NCBI GenBank assembly: GCA_037045645.1 | Contig: JBAOIH010000004.1 | Location: 310,001-374,000 of the forward strand | Reading direction: 5' to 3' | DNA: 64,000 nt | From: Nocardioides sp. | GTDB taxonomy: Bacteria; Actinomycetota; Actinomycetes; Propionibacteriales; Nocardioidaceae | Shown here: in pieces, positions 51,903 to 60,110 of the stretch | Layout: each line of letters opens with the position of its first letter | How positions within the stretch are numbered: position 1 is the stretch's first letter | Notes under the pieces: model-generated | What the model saw: only the letters and a program-made list of their open reading frames with translations | What the model was told of the DNA's origin: nothing | The model's database searches: none | Translations under genes and position numbers: made by a program

Positions 51903-52223
51903 CCTTCTCTGCGACGTACTTCGGCACAGGGCTGCGGCGACCAAACGTGGTTGCGGTGCTTGCAGGTGTCACTATGTGGCACCCCTAAGCATCGCAAGCG
52001 GCAAGATGGCGCGTTCCGGTATTGGCCTCGGCGGGACAGCAGCTCCGGGCTGACCGATGCGCGTTCCGCTTCAACGTGTGAATCACGGCGTTCCGCGAGC
52101 TCTTCCCAGCCCGCGGTCGTACGACTTCACGCGTACGCCTGAACTCGTACCGCTTGGAACCCTCCAACCCGTGCCAGTTCGGACGTACGCGTGAACTCGC
52201 ACGGGACGGAGCGCCCACCCGAC
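51903..52223. other. Intergenic region with hairpin and CGTACG-centred repeats
   Basis: No gene is visible. A hairpin lies at 51958-51999. TTCACGCGTACG (52126-52137) is repeated inverted as CGTACGCGTGAA (52184-52195), and the same stretches also read as a 20-bp imperfect direct repeat containing TGAACTCG. Its purpose is unknown. Confidence 0.5.
51958..51999 (+). terminator. Putative terminator after DUF3592 gene
   Basis: GCTTGC (51958-51963) pairs with GCAAGC (51994-51999); inside, GGTGTCAC (51965-51972) pairs with GTGGCACC (51976-51983) around TAT with one G-T pair. Confidence 0.45.
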
Positions 52224-53528
52224 CTAGACGTCGCCGCCGTTCGCGCCGGACTCGTGGATCAACTTCACGCCGTTGGGCAGCGGGGGCACGATCTCGTCCT
52301 CGGACTCGGTGAACTTGATCGCCTGCGGGTCGTTGACGACGGGGGTCAGGGAGGTCTTGGACACGCTGACCTCGGCGCCCTGCAGGGCCTTCGTCGTCAC
52401 GGGCACACCCGGCGCCGGGTTGAACTCAAACTTCGTACGCCCGGCAAAGATGTCGGCGAGGAAGGTTGCCGTCGCGTCGGCCGTCACGGCCTGCATCGCG
52501 CCTGGCGCGGCCAGTTTCGCGGGCTTGCAGTTGGGTGAGTCGACGCTGTAGACCATGCCGAGGCTGGGGTCTCCATCGCCCGCGCCCACGACACCGATGT
52601 GCGTGGTGTGGCCCAGCATGAGTTCCACGACGGGATTGCCGGCCTTGCCCTTGGCCACTTGCTGCGCGAGTTCACCCGGGCCGGTCGCGCCGACCTGTTC
52701 GTCACATTCGCCCGCGATGGTCAGCGTCGGCACGGGCGCGGAGTCCTTCGGCAGCCCGGAGTTGTCGGCCGGCTGGATCGCGACGACGGCATCGAGCCCC
52801 TCGATCGGTTCCTTGCCGAGCATCTCGGCGAGGACGTACCCGCCTCCGGAGCTGTGGCCGACCAGGGCCAGCTTGTCGAGGTCGAAGCGTCCCTTGAGGT
52901 CACCCGCCCAGTCGATCCCGTGGTCCTTGCCGGCGTTGAAGTCCTCGACCAGCGAGCGGTGGATCTGCAGCAGCGCCTTCTGCGCGGCCCGCGCGTCGGG
53001 CTCACCGCTCCACCAGGTCTCCTTGACGTTGACATCGAGGGCCACCGTCGCGATCCCTCGACGAGCCAACTCCTGGGCGATGTAGCCGAACGACGCCGAG
53101 GAGCGTACGTAGTCATGACCGCTGGAGAGCGGGTTGCCCGGCTGGGCCATGTCCGCGCAGGCTTCGGGCCAGGCGACGGTGTTCGCGCCGGTGCCGATCA
53201 CCTTGTTGTCCTTCGCTGAGATGCACACGGGGTACGAGCCGTGCACCAGCATCGCGACCGGGTGCGGACCGTCGCCGGGGGGCATCGTGATGGTGCCCTC
53301 GATCCGGCTGAAGAGCTTGCCCTTGAACGGGCCGTCGGGGACGAGACCTCCGTCGATCATTCCGGCAGGGAAGCTGTAGCCGCGGGTAACGATCGGTGCT
53401 GTCGTGGAGGTGGACGCACCTGGCGAAGTCTTGACCGGCTCCGAGTCGGCGCCGCACGCGGTGAGGCTCACTGCGAGCGTCAGACCGAGTGCAGCGGCGG
53501 AAATTCGGGCGGTGTTGATGCGGATCAC
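52224..53528 (-). CDS. Lipoprotein alpha/beta hydrolase (lipase-like)
   Basis: The 434-residue protein has a lipoprotein signal (AALGLTLAVSLTACGAD), a Thr/Ser-rich linker and an alpha/beta hydrolase domain. The domain shows HPVAMLVHGSYPVC, the nucleophile elbow LALVGHSSGGGYVLAEML and a late LGHTTHIGVVG that may supply the His. It resembles chlorophyllase/PAF-acetylhydrolase-like secreted esterases; the substrate is unknown. GTG 53528 has AAGGAG 8 nt upstream. Confidence 0.82.
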   Translation of the reverse strand: MIRINTARISAAALGLTLAVSLTACGADSEPVKTSPGASTSTTAPIVTRGYSFPAGMIDGGLVPDGPFKGKLFSRIEGTITMPPGDGPHPVAMLVHGSYPVCISAKDNKVIGTGANTVAWPEACADMAQPGNPLSSGHDYVRSSASFGYIAQELARRGIATVALDVNVKETWWSGEPDARAAQKALLQIHRSLVEDFNAGKDHGIDWAGDLKGRFDLDKLALVGHSSGGGYVLAEMLGKEPIEGLDAVVAIQPADNSGLPKDSAPVPTLTIAGECDEQVGATGPGELAQQVAKGKAGNPVVELMLGHTTHIGVVGAGDGDPSLGMVYSVDSPNCKPAKLAAPGAMQAVTADATATFLADIFAGRTKFEFNPAPGVPVTTKALQGAEVSVSKTSLTPVVNDPQAIKFTESEDEIVPPLPNGVKLIHESGANGGDV

Positions 53529-53640
53529 GATGCTTCTCCTTGACGGGCCGCTGGCGCGGACTGGTGGCGTACGACAACCCTCGATCGCGCGCGTCTCACG
53601 AGACTCACGCGCACATCACAGGATCGTGACATTCAGGAAG

Positions 53641-55608
53641 TCAGTCCCAGCGGCCGACCTGCGTGGGCAGCGCCGCTTTGAAGTCCTCGCTCAAGTGTGG
53701 GTCGACTGCCATCCTTTCGACCCAGGCCAGATGCTCGGGTGTCACCTTTCCATTCGTATTCAGCAACCGCGGATGATCACTGGCGAACTCGATTCCCAGT
53801 CGCAGCGCAGCCTGGCCGACGGAGTACGCCGTCCGTACGCTCCCCGTCTGCGCGGTTTCCCACAGCCGCGCCGCCGCATACACCGGATGCACACCGGCGA
53901 GGCGCGCCTCGGTCATGATCCAGGCGGCGATCGCGGCGTACTGCGGCTCCAGACTCTCGTCCACAGCTTGGCGCCACAGCAGGTCCCGCTGGTCCTCCAT
54001 GCCTTGCCAGGCCGCGAGCACCGTCTGCAGAGGACCTGCCCACTTCTGCTTGAGCTTGGCGATCGCCTGCACCACCTCGTGCGCTTGCGGATGCCCCAGT
54101 TGCAGCAAACCCAACGCGTACGACAACAGTGCGGGCTGCGTGTTCTGGTAGTTGTCGTGCTTGCCGACGAGTTGCGTGCGCCAGATCGGCAACAACGCCT
54201 CAGCATCCGCGTGCGTGAACAGTCGACACGCCGCAAGCGGCTCCAACAGGTAGCCCCAGGCGTCCAGATCCAACGGCGTGGATCGCGCCGCGGCGGACTT
54301 GACCTGCTCGTGGAACCACTCGGCCTGCGCGGGCGTCAACGTCTGTACGTCGGGCAGCGTGTCGCGGCACTCGTACTTGTTGGTGACGTCCGGACCCCGC
54401 CAGCCTTCGTCGGGAAGCGAGGCACGCACCGCCTCCACGGCCGCCGGCCACTCGAACACGTGCCGTTCCACCACCTCGCGCGGCATTCCCCAAATCGCTC
54501 CGGGCTGCTGGAGATCTCGGCGCAGTCGCCCGAAGACCCTCTCACCGTGATCGGCCACTTTGGCGCGCAGCCAGTCCGGGATCGCAGGGTCTCGTACGAC
54601 GTCCAGCACCGCTCCGAGGTCAAAGCCGCGATAGGGCCTGCAGTCATCGTCGGGTGCCAGCTCGATCGTCGCGAGCTGCGCGGCCAGGGCGTCCACACTG
54701 GTCTCGTCGGGTGCCGCCTGCGCGGCCACGGCGTCTTCGACCGCCACCGCGCGCGCGTCGCGACTCTCCAGGAAGGCGCGGATTCGAGCGGCGGCGACCG
54801 GATGCCTCAACTCACGGGCCTGCGCGAGGGATGTCGCGTCGGGCCAGGCGATCAGGGCACGCTCGCCGAGTTCGGGATCTGTGGCGAGCTCGCGTACGAG
54901 TGCCGCCGCAGGCGTCCACGAGCGCAGCCATGCCGACCGGATGAGCGCCAGGACGGCGATGTGCCAGCCGTCGGTGGTCCGCAGGATCTCGTCGCGCGCG
55001 GCGTACGCGACCTCAAGGTCTGTGTCGTTGACGGCTCGCGCGGCTTCGAGGAATTCGAGTGCGTCCCCCCGCGACTCGGGCGGGACGGAAGTGTCAGCGA
55101 GCAGGGTACGCACCCACGCGATCACGGAGTCGCTGGGTGGCTCGTCCAGTGATCGGATCCCGCTCAGGGTGCGGGTGTGGCCGGACGCGAACCGGTCGAA
55201 GACCTCGGCCACCTGGCCCGCGTCGTGAGCGTCGACGGCGCGCAGATCCAGCTTGCGATGCAGGGCGAACGCCTCGGTGTCCGTACGCCCGCCGGAGAGC
55301 TCGAACCCCTCGGGGACTCCACCCAACTTGGCAGTCACGAGCTCGCGATCGCCGCCGAAGTAGAGCAGCAGCGGCCCCGTCAGATTTCTGCGGCGGTCGA
55401 ACGCCCGCTGGTGTGCTTGGTGGTGCCATACGACGTACGCCGTGGTGGGTGCGAGCCCGCGCGCGGCGATCAGTTCGTGGGCGTCCTGGTGCGCCTCGTC
55501 CTGGGTGTAGCGCTCGCTCGTCGGACCGGTCACCGCGACGAAGCTGTCGTCGTTCAGGCTGTCGAGCCAGCGGGTGATCACTGTCAGGTCGCTCGGGGTG
55601 GTGGCCAC
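53641..55608 (-). CDS. Large helical protein of unknown function
   Basis: The 655-residue protein has no signal peptide, membrane segment or motif that I recognise. It is Ala/Leu-rich and acidic, with repeated helical stretches (for example ESRGDALEFLEAARAVNDTD and LLSYALGLLQLGHPQAHEVV), suggesting an alpha-solenoid. The first 110 residues look like a separate mixed fold. GTG 55608 is 6 nt after TACCCT (55615-55620). Codon use is like its neighbours. Confidence 0.6.
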   Translation of the reverse strand: MATTPSDLTVITRWLDSLNDDSFVAVTGPTSERYTQDEAHQDAHELIAARGLAPTTAYVVWHHQAHQRAFDRRRNLTGPLLLYFGGDRELVTAKLGGVPEGFELSGGRTDTEAFALHRKLDLRAVDAHDAGQVAEVFDRFASGHTRTLSGIRSLDEPPSDSVIAWVRTLLADTSVPPESRGDALEFLEAARAVNDTDLEVAYAARDEILRTTDGWHIAVLALIRSAWLRSWTPAAALVRELATDPELGERALIAWPDATSLAQARELRHPVAAARIRAFLESRDARAVAVEDAVAAQAAPDETSVDALAAQLATIELAPDDDCRPYRGFDLGAVLDVVRDPAIPDWLRAKVADHGERVFGRLRRDLQQPGAIWGMPREVVERHVFEWPAAVEAVRASLPDEGWRGPDVTNKYECRDTLPDVQTLTPAQAEWFHEQVKSAAARSTPLDLDAWGYLLEPLAACRLFTHADAEALLPIWRTQLVGKHDNYQNTQPALLSYALGLLQLGHPQAHEVVQAIAKLKQKWAGPLQTVLAAWQGMEDQRDLLWRQAVDESLEPQYAAIAAWIMTEARLAGVHPVYAAARLWETAQTGSVRTAYSVGQAALRLGIEFASDHPRLLNTNGKVTPEHLAWVERMAVDPHLSEDFKAALPTQVGRWD

Positions 55609-55614
55609 ATGGGG

Positions 55615-55620
55615 AGGGTA
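55615..55620 (-). promoter_or_regulatory. -10 box TACCCT for the 655-residue protein gene
   Basis: TACCCT ends 6 nt before the GTG at 55608; the REP-like array starts 22 bp further upstream. Confidence 0.45.
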
Positions 55621-55641
55621 GCCAGGGTGCTTGGCCGGGGC

Positions 55642-55757
55642 GTGGTTTCGAGACGCCCGCTGGCGCGGGCTCCTCAACCACCGGTGGGGTGTGGTTTCGA
55701 GACGCCCGCTGGCGCGGGCTCCTCAACCACCGGTGGGGCGTGGTTTCGAGACGCCCG
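55642..55757 (+). repeat. REP-like palindromic repeat array, 2.4 units
   Basis: Units of exactly 49 bp start GTGGTTTCGAGACGCCCG at 55642 and 55691, with a truncated third at 55740. Internal pairing CGCCCGC/GCGGGC and GGTGGTT/AACCACC gives a strong hairpin. It lies between two divergent genes. Confidence 0.85.
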
Positions 55758-55791
55758 TTGACGAGAGAGTGACACGGCACAGTCGCCGCTG

Positions 55792-55811
55792 TTATCTTGA
55801 TGTCAAGATAA
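55792..55811. promoter_or_regulatory. Perfect palindromic operator upstream of MFS gene
   Basis: TTATCTTGA (55792-55800) and TCAAGATAA (55803-55811) are perfect inverted 9-mers separated by TG. The sequence resembles MarR-family operators, and its end abuts the ribosome site of the MFS gene. No MarR gene is adjacent. Confidence 0.65.
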
Positions 55812-55821
55812 AGGAGAGGTG

Positions 55822-57069
55822 ATGGCGACCTCCTGGCGACGCATCCTCCCGCCGACGAAGCTCGAGCGGGACCTGGCGCTGCAATGCGTACTCTCCGCGT
55901 TCGCCACCGGTTCCTTCCTCACCGGCACGGCCGTCTTCTTCACCCAGATCGTCGGACTGACGGGCGCTCAGGTCGGACTCGGCATGTCGATCGCGGCCGC
56001 CGTGACGCTCCTGCTCCAACTCCCGATGGGCCGCCTCGCCGACCGCGTCGGCGCGAAGCCGCTGTGGGTGTTCGCCAGCGCGGTCGAGGCCGCGCTCTAT
56101 TTCGTCTGGCCGTTGCTCGGCGGCATGGTCGCGTTCGTCGCCATGCTCTCTACGCTCGCGATCTTCGAGACAGCCGGACGCAACGCCCGCAACGTCTATC
56201 GGATCGCGGTCTTCGAACGAGAAACCCGAGTGCGCGCCAACGCCTACATGCGTGCCGCCCGCAACGTCGGCTACACGCTGGGTGCGGGCGCGAGCGGGGT
56301 CGCCCTGGGGATCGGCGTCGGAGCCGTACGCCTGATCCCGATCCTGACCGGCCTGCTCCTCGTGCTCAACGCGGTCATGATCGCGGTGATGTTGCCGGCG
56401 ATCCAGCGCACCGTTCACGTGCACACGTTCGCGGACACCGTCACGACCGCGCCCGCCGCGTGGCGCAACGTCGGGTTCGTCGCGCTGGCGATCTGCAACG
56501 GTGTGCTCTCGTCCAACCAGGTCCTGCTCAACGTCGTGGTCCCGCTGTGGCTCGTCGAGCGTACGGATGCCCCACATTCCCTGCTGGCCTGGCTCTTCGG
56601 CACCAACACCGTCTTGGCGGTGCTGCTGCAGGTCCGGGCATCGCGCGTCGCCGACTCGGTGAGTGGTTCGCTCAGAGCCGTACGCTGGTCCGGCTGGGCC
56701 TTCCTGATCTCCTGCGCCCTGCTCGCGGTCACGCACGAGACGGTCGGGTGGGTCTCGATCGTGCTGATCTGGGCCGGGCACGTGACGATCACCGGCGCCG
56801 AGTTGTGGCAGAGCGCGGCCGACTGGGGCTTCACCAGTGAACTCTCCGACCACCGTCGCCTCGGTGACTATCAAGGCGTATGGGGGATGGGCTACCAGGT
56901 CGAGTCCGTGGTGTTCCCGGCTCTCTACACATTCTTGGCTCTGCAATGGGGTACGCCCGGTTGGATCGTCATCGCCGCCATCGGCATCGCGGCGGCGGTG
57001 CTCGCGCACCCGGCTTCTACGGCCGCACAACGCCACCTCGAACGGGTCGGGGCGCCCGTCGGCGCCTGA
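55822..57069 (+). CDS. MFS transporter
   Basis: The 415-residue protein has twelve predicted membrane segments and the MFS loop motif LQLPMGRLADRVGAKPLWVF between segments 2 and 3. It belongs to the drug-efflux-like group; the substrate is unknown. ATG 55822 has AAGGAG 6 nt upstream (a GTG at 55819 is possible). The palindrome just upstream suggests repression by an unlinked MarR-type regulator, which often controls drug efflux. folD follows 25 nt downstream but has its own promoter box. Confidence 0.85.
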   Translation: MATSWRRILPPTKLERDLALQCVLSAFATGSFLTGTAVFFTQIVGLTGAQVGLGMSIAAAVTLLLQLPMGRLADRVGAKPLWVFASAVEAALYFVWPLLGGMVAFVAMLSTLAIFETAGRNARNVYRIAVFERETRVRANAYMRAARNVGYTLGAGASGVALGIGVGAVRLIPILTGLLLVLNAVMIAVMLPAIQRTVHVHTFADTVTTAPAAWRNVGFVALAICNGVLSSNQVLLNVVVPLWLVERTDAPHSLLAWLFGTNTVLAVLLQVRASRVADSVSGSLRAVRWSGWAFLISCALLAVTHETVGWVSIVLIWAGHVTITGAELWQSAADWGFTSELSDHRRLGDYQGVWGMGYQVESVVFPALYTFLALQWGTPGWIVIAAIGIAAAVLAHPASTAAQRHLERVGAPVGA

Positions 57070-57082
57070 CCGCAGGCATCCC

Positions 57083-57088
57083 TAGACT
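57083..57088 (+). promoter_or_regulatory. -10 box TAGACT for folD
   Basis: TAGACT ends 6 nt before the GTG at 57095. Confidence 0.5.
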
Positions 57089-57094
57089 GGCCTG

Positions 57095-57946
57095 GTGACC
57101 GCGCAGAGACTCGACGGGACAGCCACCGCCGCCGCCATCAAGGACGAACTCAAGACCCGCGTCGCCGCCCTTCGCGAGCGAGGCATCACGCCGGGGCTGG
57201 GCACCGTGCTCGTCGGGGACGACCCCGGCTCGCGGTGGTATGTCAACGGCAAGCACAAGGACTGCGCCGAAGTCGGCATTGAGTCCATCCGCGTCGAACT
57301 CCCCGAGGTCGCGACCCAGGATGAGATCGAGGAGGCCGTACGCGGGCTCAACGCCGACGAAACCTGCACCGGATACATCGTCCAGTTGCCGCTCCCGCGC
57401 GGTCGCGACGAGAACCGGGTGCTCGGTCTGATCGACCCAGCCAAGGATGCCGACGGACTGCACCCGACAAATCTCGGCTGGCTGGTGCTCGGCAAGCCCG
57501 CACCGCTGCCCTGCACTCCCTTCGGGATCGTGGAGTTGTTGCGCCGTCACGACGTGCCGATCGCGGGAGCCGACGTGGTGGTCGTCGGTCGCGGCATCAC
57601 CGTCGGACGACCGCTCGGCCTGTTGCTGACCCGCCGCTCGGAGAACGCGACCGTCTCGCTGTGTCACACCGGCACCCGCGACCTCGCGGACTACACCCGC
57701 TCCGCAGACATCGTGGTCGCCGCGGCCGGGGTGCCGGGCATCATCAGTGCCGACATGATCAAGGAAGGCGCCGCCGTCCTCGATGTGGGCGTCAGTCGGG
57801 TCGACGGCAAGATCGCGGGCGATGTCGCCGACGATGTCTGGGACAAGGCAGGCTGGGTCTCGCCCAACCCCGGGGGCGTCGGCCCGATGACGCGGGCGAT
57901 GCTGCTGAGCAACATCGTGTCCGCAGCGGAGCAGAACGCCTCGTGA
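57095..57946 (+). CDS. folD: Methylene-tetrahydrofolate dehydrogenase/cyclohydrolase
   Basis: The 283-residue bifunctional enzyme has SRWYVNGKHKDCAEVGI with the catalytic Tyr and Lys, GYIVQLPLPRG, KDADGLHPTNLG, the NADP loop VVVGRGITVGRPLGLLL and the end motif VSPNPGGVGPMTRAMLL. It interconverts methylene-, methenyl- and formyl-tetrahydrofolate. Its stop overlaps the DUF3017 start as GTGA. Confidence 0.95.
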   Translation: MTAQRLDGTATAAAIKDELKTRVAALRERGITPGLGTVLVGDDPGSRWYVNGKHKDCAEVGIESIRVELPEVATQDEIEEAVRGLNADETCTGYIVQLPLPRGRDENRVLGLIDPAKDADGLHPTNLGWLVLGKPAPLPCTPFGIVELLRRHDVPIAGADVVVVGRGITVGRPLGLLLTRRSENATVSLCHTGTRDLADYTRSADIVVAAAGVPGIISADMIKEGAAVLDVGVSRVDGKIAGDVADDVWDKAGWVSPNPGGVGPMTRAMLLSNIVSAAEQNAS

Positions 57947-58326
57947 CCGAGGACCCGCGCGGACTCAAGCCGCCGGAGGACGTACCCCCGGTCTCGGCCG
58001 AGCGACTCGTCGACGGCGAGGTCGCGGTCGGGCCCGACGCAGAGGCCAGGCGTTATCCCTCCACCATCGGGGGCGCGTTCTATCTGGTGATCTTGGCGGT
58101 CGCGGTCACCGGTGTCGCCATCGCCTACTTCAGCGACTGGCGGGTGGGCGTACGCTGCATCGCTGCGGCGCTGGTGGCCGCGTCTGCGATCCGGCTGGTG
58201 CTCCCGACCAGGGACGCGGGCATGTTGGCCGTACGCTCCAAGCCGCTCGATGCCCTGCTGTTGGCCGGGACGGGGATCGCGCTGATCGCCTTGGCGCAGA
58301 CGATCCCCGACCAGCCGACGCTCTAG
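57943..58326 (+). CDS. DUF3017 membrane protein
   Basis: The 127-residue protein has an acidic N-terminus and three hydrophobic segments (FYLVILAVAVTGVAIAYF, CIAAALVAASAIRLVLPT and LLLAGTGIALIALAQTI). This small protein regularly follows folD in actinobacteria. The function is unknown. It is translationally coupled to folD and converges on mdh with one base between stops. Confidence 0.8.
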   Translation: MTEDPRGLKPPEDVPPVSAERLVDGEVAVGPDAEARRYPSTIGGAFYLVILAVAVTGVAIAYFSDWRVGVRCIAAALVAASAIRLVLPTRDAGMLAVRSKPLDALLLAGTGIALIALAQTIPDQPTL

Positions 58327-58327
58327 G

Positions 58328-59302
58328 TCAGATCAGACCCAGTTCCTTCACCTGGTCGCGCTCGCTCTCCAGGCGCGCGACCGACGCGGCAATCCGCTCA
58401 CGGGAGAAGTCGTTGAGGTCGACGCCCTGAACGATCTTCCACTCGCCGTTCTCCACGGTGCAGGGGAACGAGGAGATGATGCCCTCGGTGACGTCGTACG
58501 ACCCGTCGGACGGCACCGACATCGACACCCACTCCGACGTGCCGTTGAGCCAGTCGCGCATGTGGTCGATCGTGGCGTTGGCCGCGGACGCAGCACTCGA
58601 CAGGCCGCGTGCCTTGATGATCGCGCCACCGCGGGTCGCGACCTTGGGGATGTATTCCTCGGTGATCCAGGACTCGTCCACCTGCGAGGCGGCAGAGGCA
58701 CCATTGACCGTGGTGTTGAAGAGGTCGGGATACATCGAGTCGTCGTGGTTGCCCCAGATCGCGAGGTTCTTGACCTCGTCGACCGCGACGCCGAGCTTCT
58801 TGGCCAGCATCGACTTGGCCCGGTTGTGGTCCAGGCGGGTCAGCGCGTTGAAGCGATTCTTGGGGATGTCGGGGGCGTTGGACTGGGCGATCAGAGCGTT
58901 GGTGTTGGCCGGGTTGCCGGTCACCAGGATCTTGATGTCGTCCGCGGCGTTGTCGTTGAGGGCCTTGCCCTGGCCGGTGAAGATCTTGCCGTTCGCGGCG
59001 AGCAGGTCGGCACGGTCCATGCCCTCCTTGCGCGGCATCGCGCCGACGAGCATGGCGGCGTTGGCGCCCGAGAAGATCGCGGCCGGGTCGGCACCGATCT
59101 CCACGCCCGCGAGCAGCGGGAACGCGCAGTCGTCGAGCTCCATCACGACGCCCTCAAGCGCGGGCAGCGCCGGCTCGATCTCCAGCAGACGCAACTCGAT
59201 CGGACGATCGCCCAGCGCTCCGGCCGCCAGACGGAAGAGAAGGCTGTAGCCGATCTGTCCGGCAGCGCCGGTCACGGCCACCTTGAGGGGCGAGGTGCTC
59301 AC
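58328..59302 (-). CDS. mdh: Malate dehydrogenase
   Basis: The 324-residue protein has the NAD loop VAVTGAAGQIGYSLLFRL, the mobile loop VGAMPRKEGMDRADLL, the substrate Arg region LTRLDHNRAKSMLAK and the catalytic His in AIWGNHDDSMYPD. The group is the cytosolic-MDH-like type of actinobacteria. GTG 59302 has AGGAG upstream in TAGGAGATCCTC. It makes oxaloacetate in the TCA cycle, together with the fumarases at 16-20 kb. Confidence 0.95.
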   Translation of the reverse strand: MSTSPLKVAVTGAAGQIGYSLLFRLAAGALGDRPIELRLLEIEPALPALEGVVMELDDCAFPLLAGVEIGADPAAIFSGANAAMLVGAMPRKEGMDRADLLAANGKIFTGQGKALNDNAADDIKILVTGNPANTNALIAQSNAPDIPKNRFNALTRLDHNRAKSMLAKKLGVAVDEVKNLAIWGNHDDSMYPDLFNTTVNGASAASQVDESWITEEYIPKVATRGGAIIKARGLSSAASAANATIDHMRDWLNGTSEWVSMSVPSDGSYDVTEGIISSFPCTVENGEWKIVQGVDLNDFSRERIAASVARLESERDQVKELGLI

Positions 59303-59388
59303 GAGGATCTCCTAGAGATAGAGGGCTTGTCTGGCAACTTAGCAGCGGCGGGACTTCTGCTCGTCACGCGGTCAGGCATCCTGTGCGC

Positions 59389-60075
59389 ATGCCACATCCC
59401 GCTCGCCGTACCGTGCTGAGCCTGCTCGGCGTCGGGTTGCTGACCGCTTGTGGGGGCGCCCCACCGGTGCTCGCGCCGACGGGGGTCGACGGGTTGCAGA
59501 TTCCCACGCCGTCACCGCGTCCGGGCGACTTCGTCGACACGATCGACAATCCGTGGTTGGCGTACGAGCCGGGGATCACCTGGACCTACGACGTCACCGC
59601 CAACGACGCCGAACGAGTTGTCGTGAATATCGAGCCCGGCGAGGCACGCCAGGGCGTGCCGACGACGGCGCTCGTGTCCACCGCGTACGACGGCGCTGAT
59701 CGCAGGCTGTGGGTCGTCCGCGACCTGTTGGCCCAAGATCGCGACGGCAATGTGTGGTGGTGCGGTCGTGAGGTCAGCGGTCGGCCACCGGCAGGAATGG
59801 AGTCGAGCGAAGCGAATGACGGTTTCGGCTTGTGGATGCCGCGCGCGCTGCGGCTCGGCGACGGCTTTGTCGTACGACCGGGGCAGGAGATCGCCAATGT
59901 CGCCGAAACGGGAGTTGCGGTGAAGACCTGGATGGCCGATTTCGAGGGGGCCGTCGAACTCAGGGTGGACGTGAGCGGACGCAGCGAGTCGCGGGCGTAC
60001 GTCGAAGGGGTCGGACTGGTGGCCAGATCCGGCGGTCTCTGGGGCGATTGGAGCCTGAGAGCACGAGCCCGCTGA
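59389..60075 (+). CDS. Lipoprotein of unknown function
   Basis: The 228-residue protein has a short lipoprotein signal (VLSLLGVGLLTACGG). Its mature part is beta-rich with FVDTIDNPWLAYEPGITWTY and GNVWWCGREVSGRP. The NPWLAYEPGTxWxY pattern occurs in a family of secreted actinobacterial proteins with no known role. ATG 59389 is used; a GTG two codons earlier is possible. Confidence 0.65.
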   Translation: MPHPARRTVLSLLGVGLLTACGGAPPVLAPTGVDGLQIPTPSPRPGDFVDTIDNPWLAYEPGITWTYDVTANDAERVVVNIEPGEARQGVPTTALVSTAYDGADRRLWVVRDLLAQDRDGNVWWCGREVSGRPPAGMESSEANDGFGLWMPRALRLGDGFVVRPGQEIANVAETGVAVKTWMADFEGAVELRVDVSGRSESRAYVEGVGLVARSGGLWGDWSLRARAR

Positions 60076-60110
60076 CCCCGGGGTGGGATCAGCGGGCTCG
60101 CAACTGAAAC

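Noticed and set aside
53404..55152. A 582-codon plus-strand open frame
   Set aside because: It runs antisense to the lipoprotein hydrolase start and the 655-residue protein; composition is Arg/Pro/Gln-rich shadow-like.
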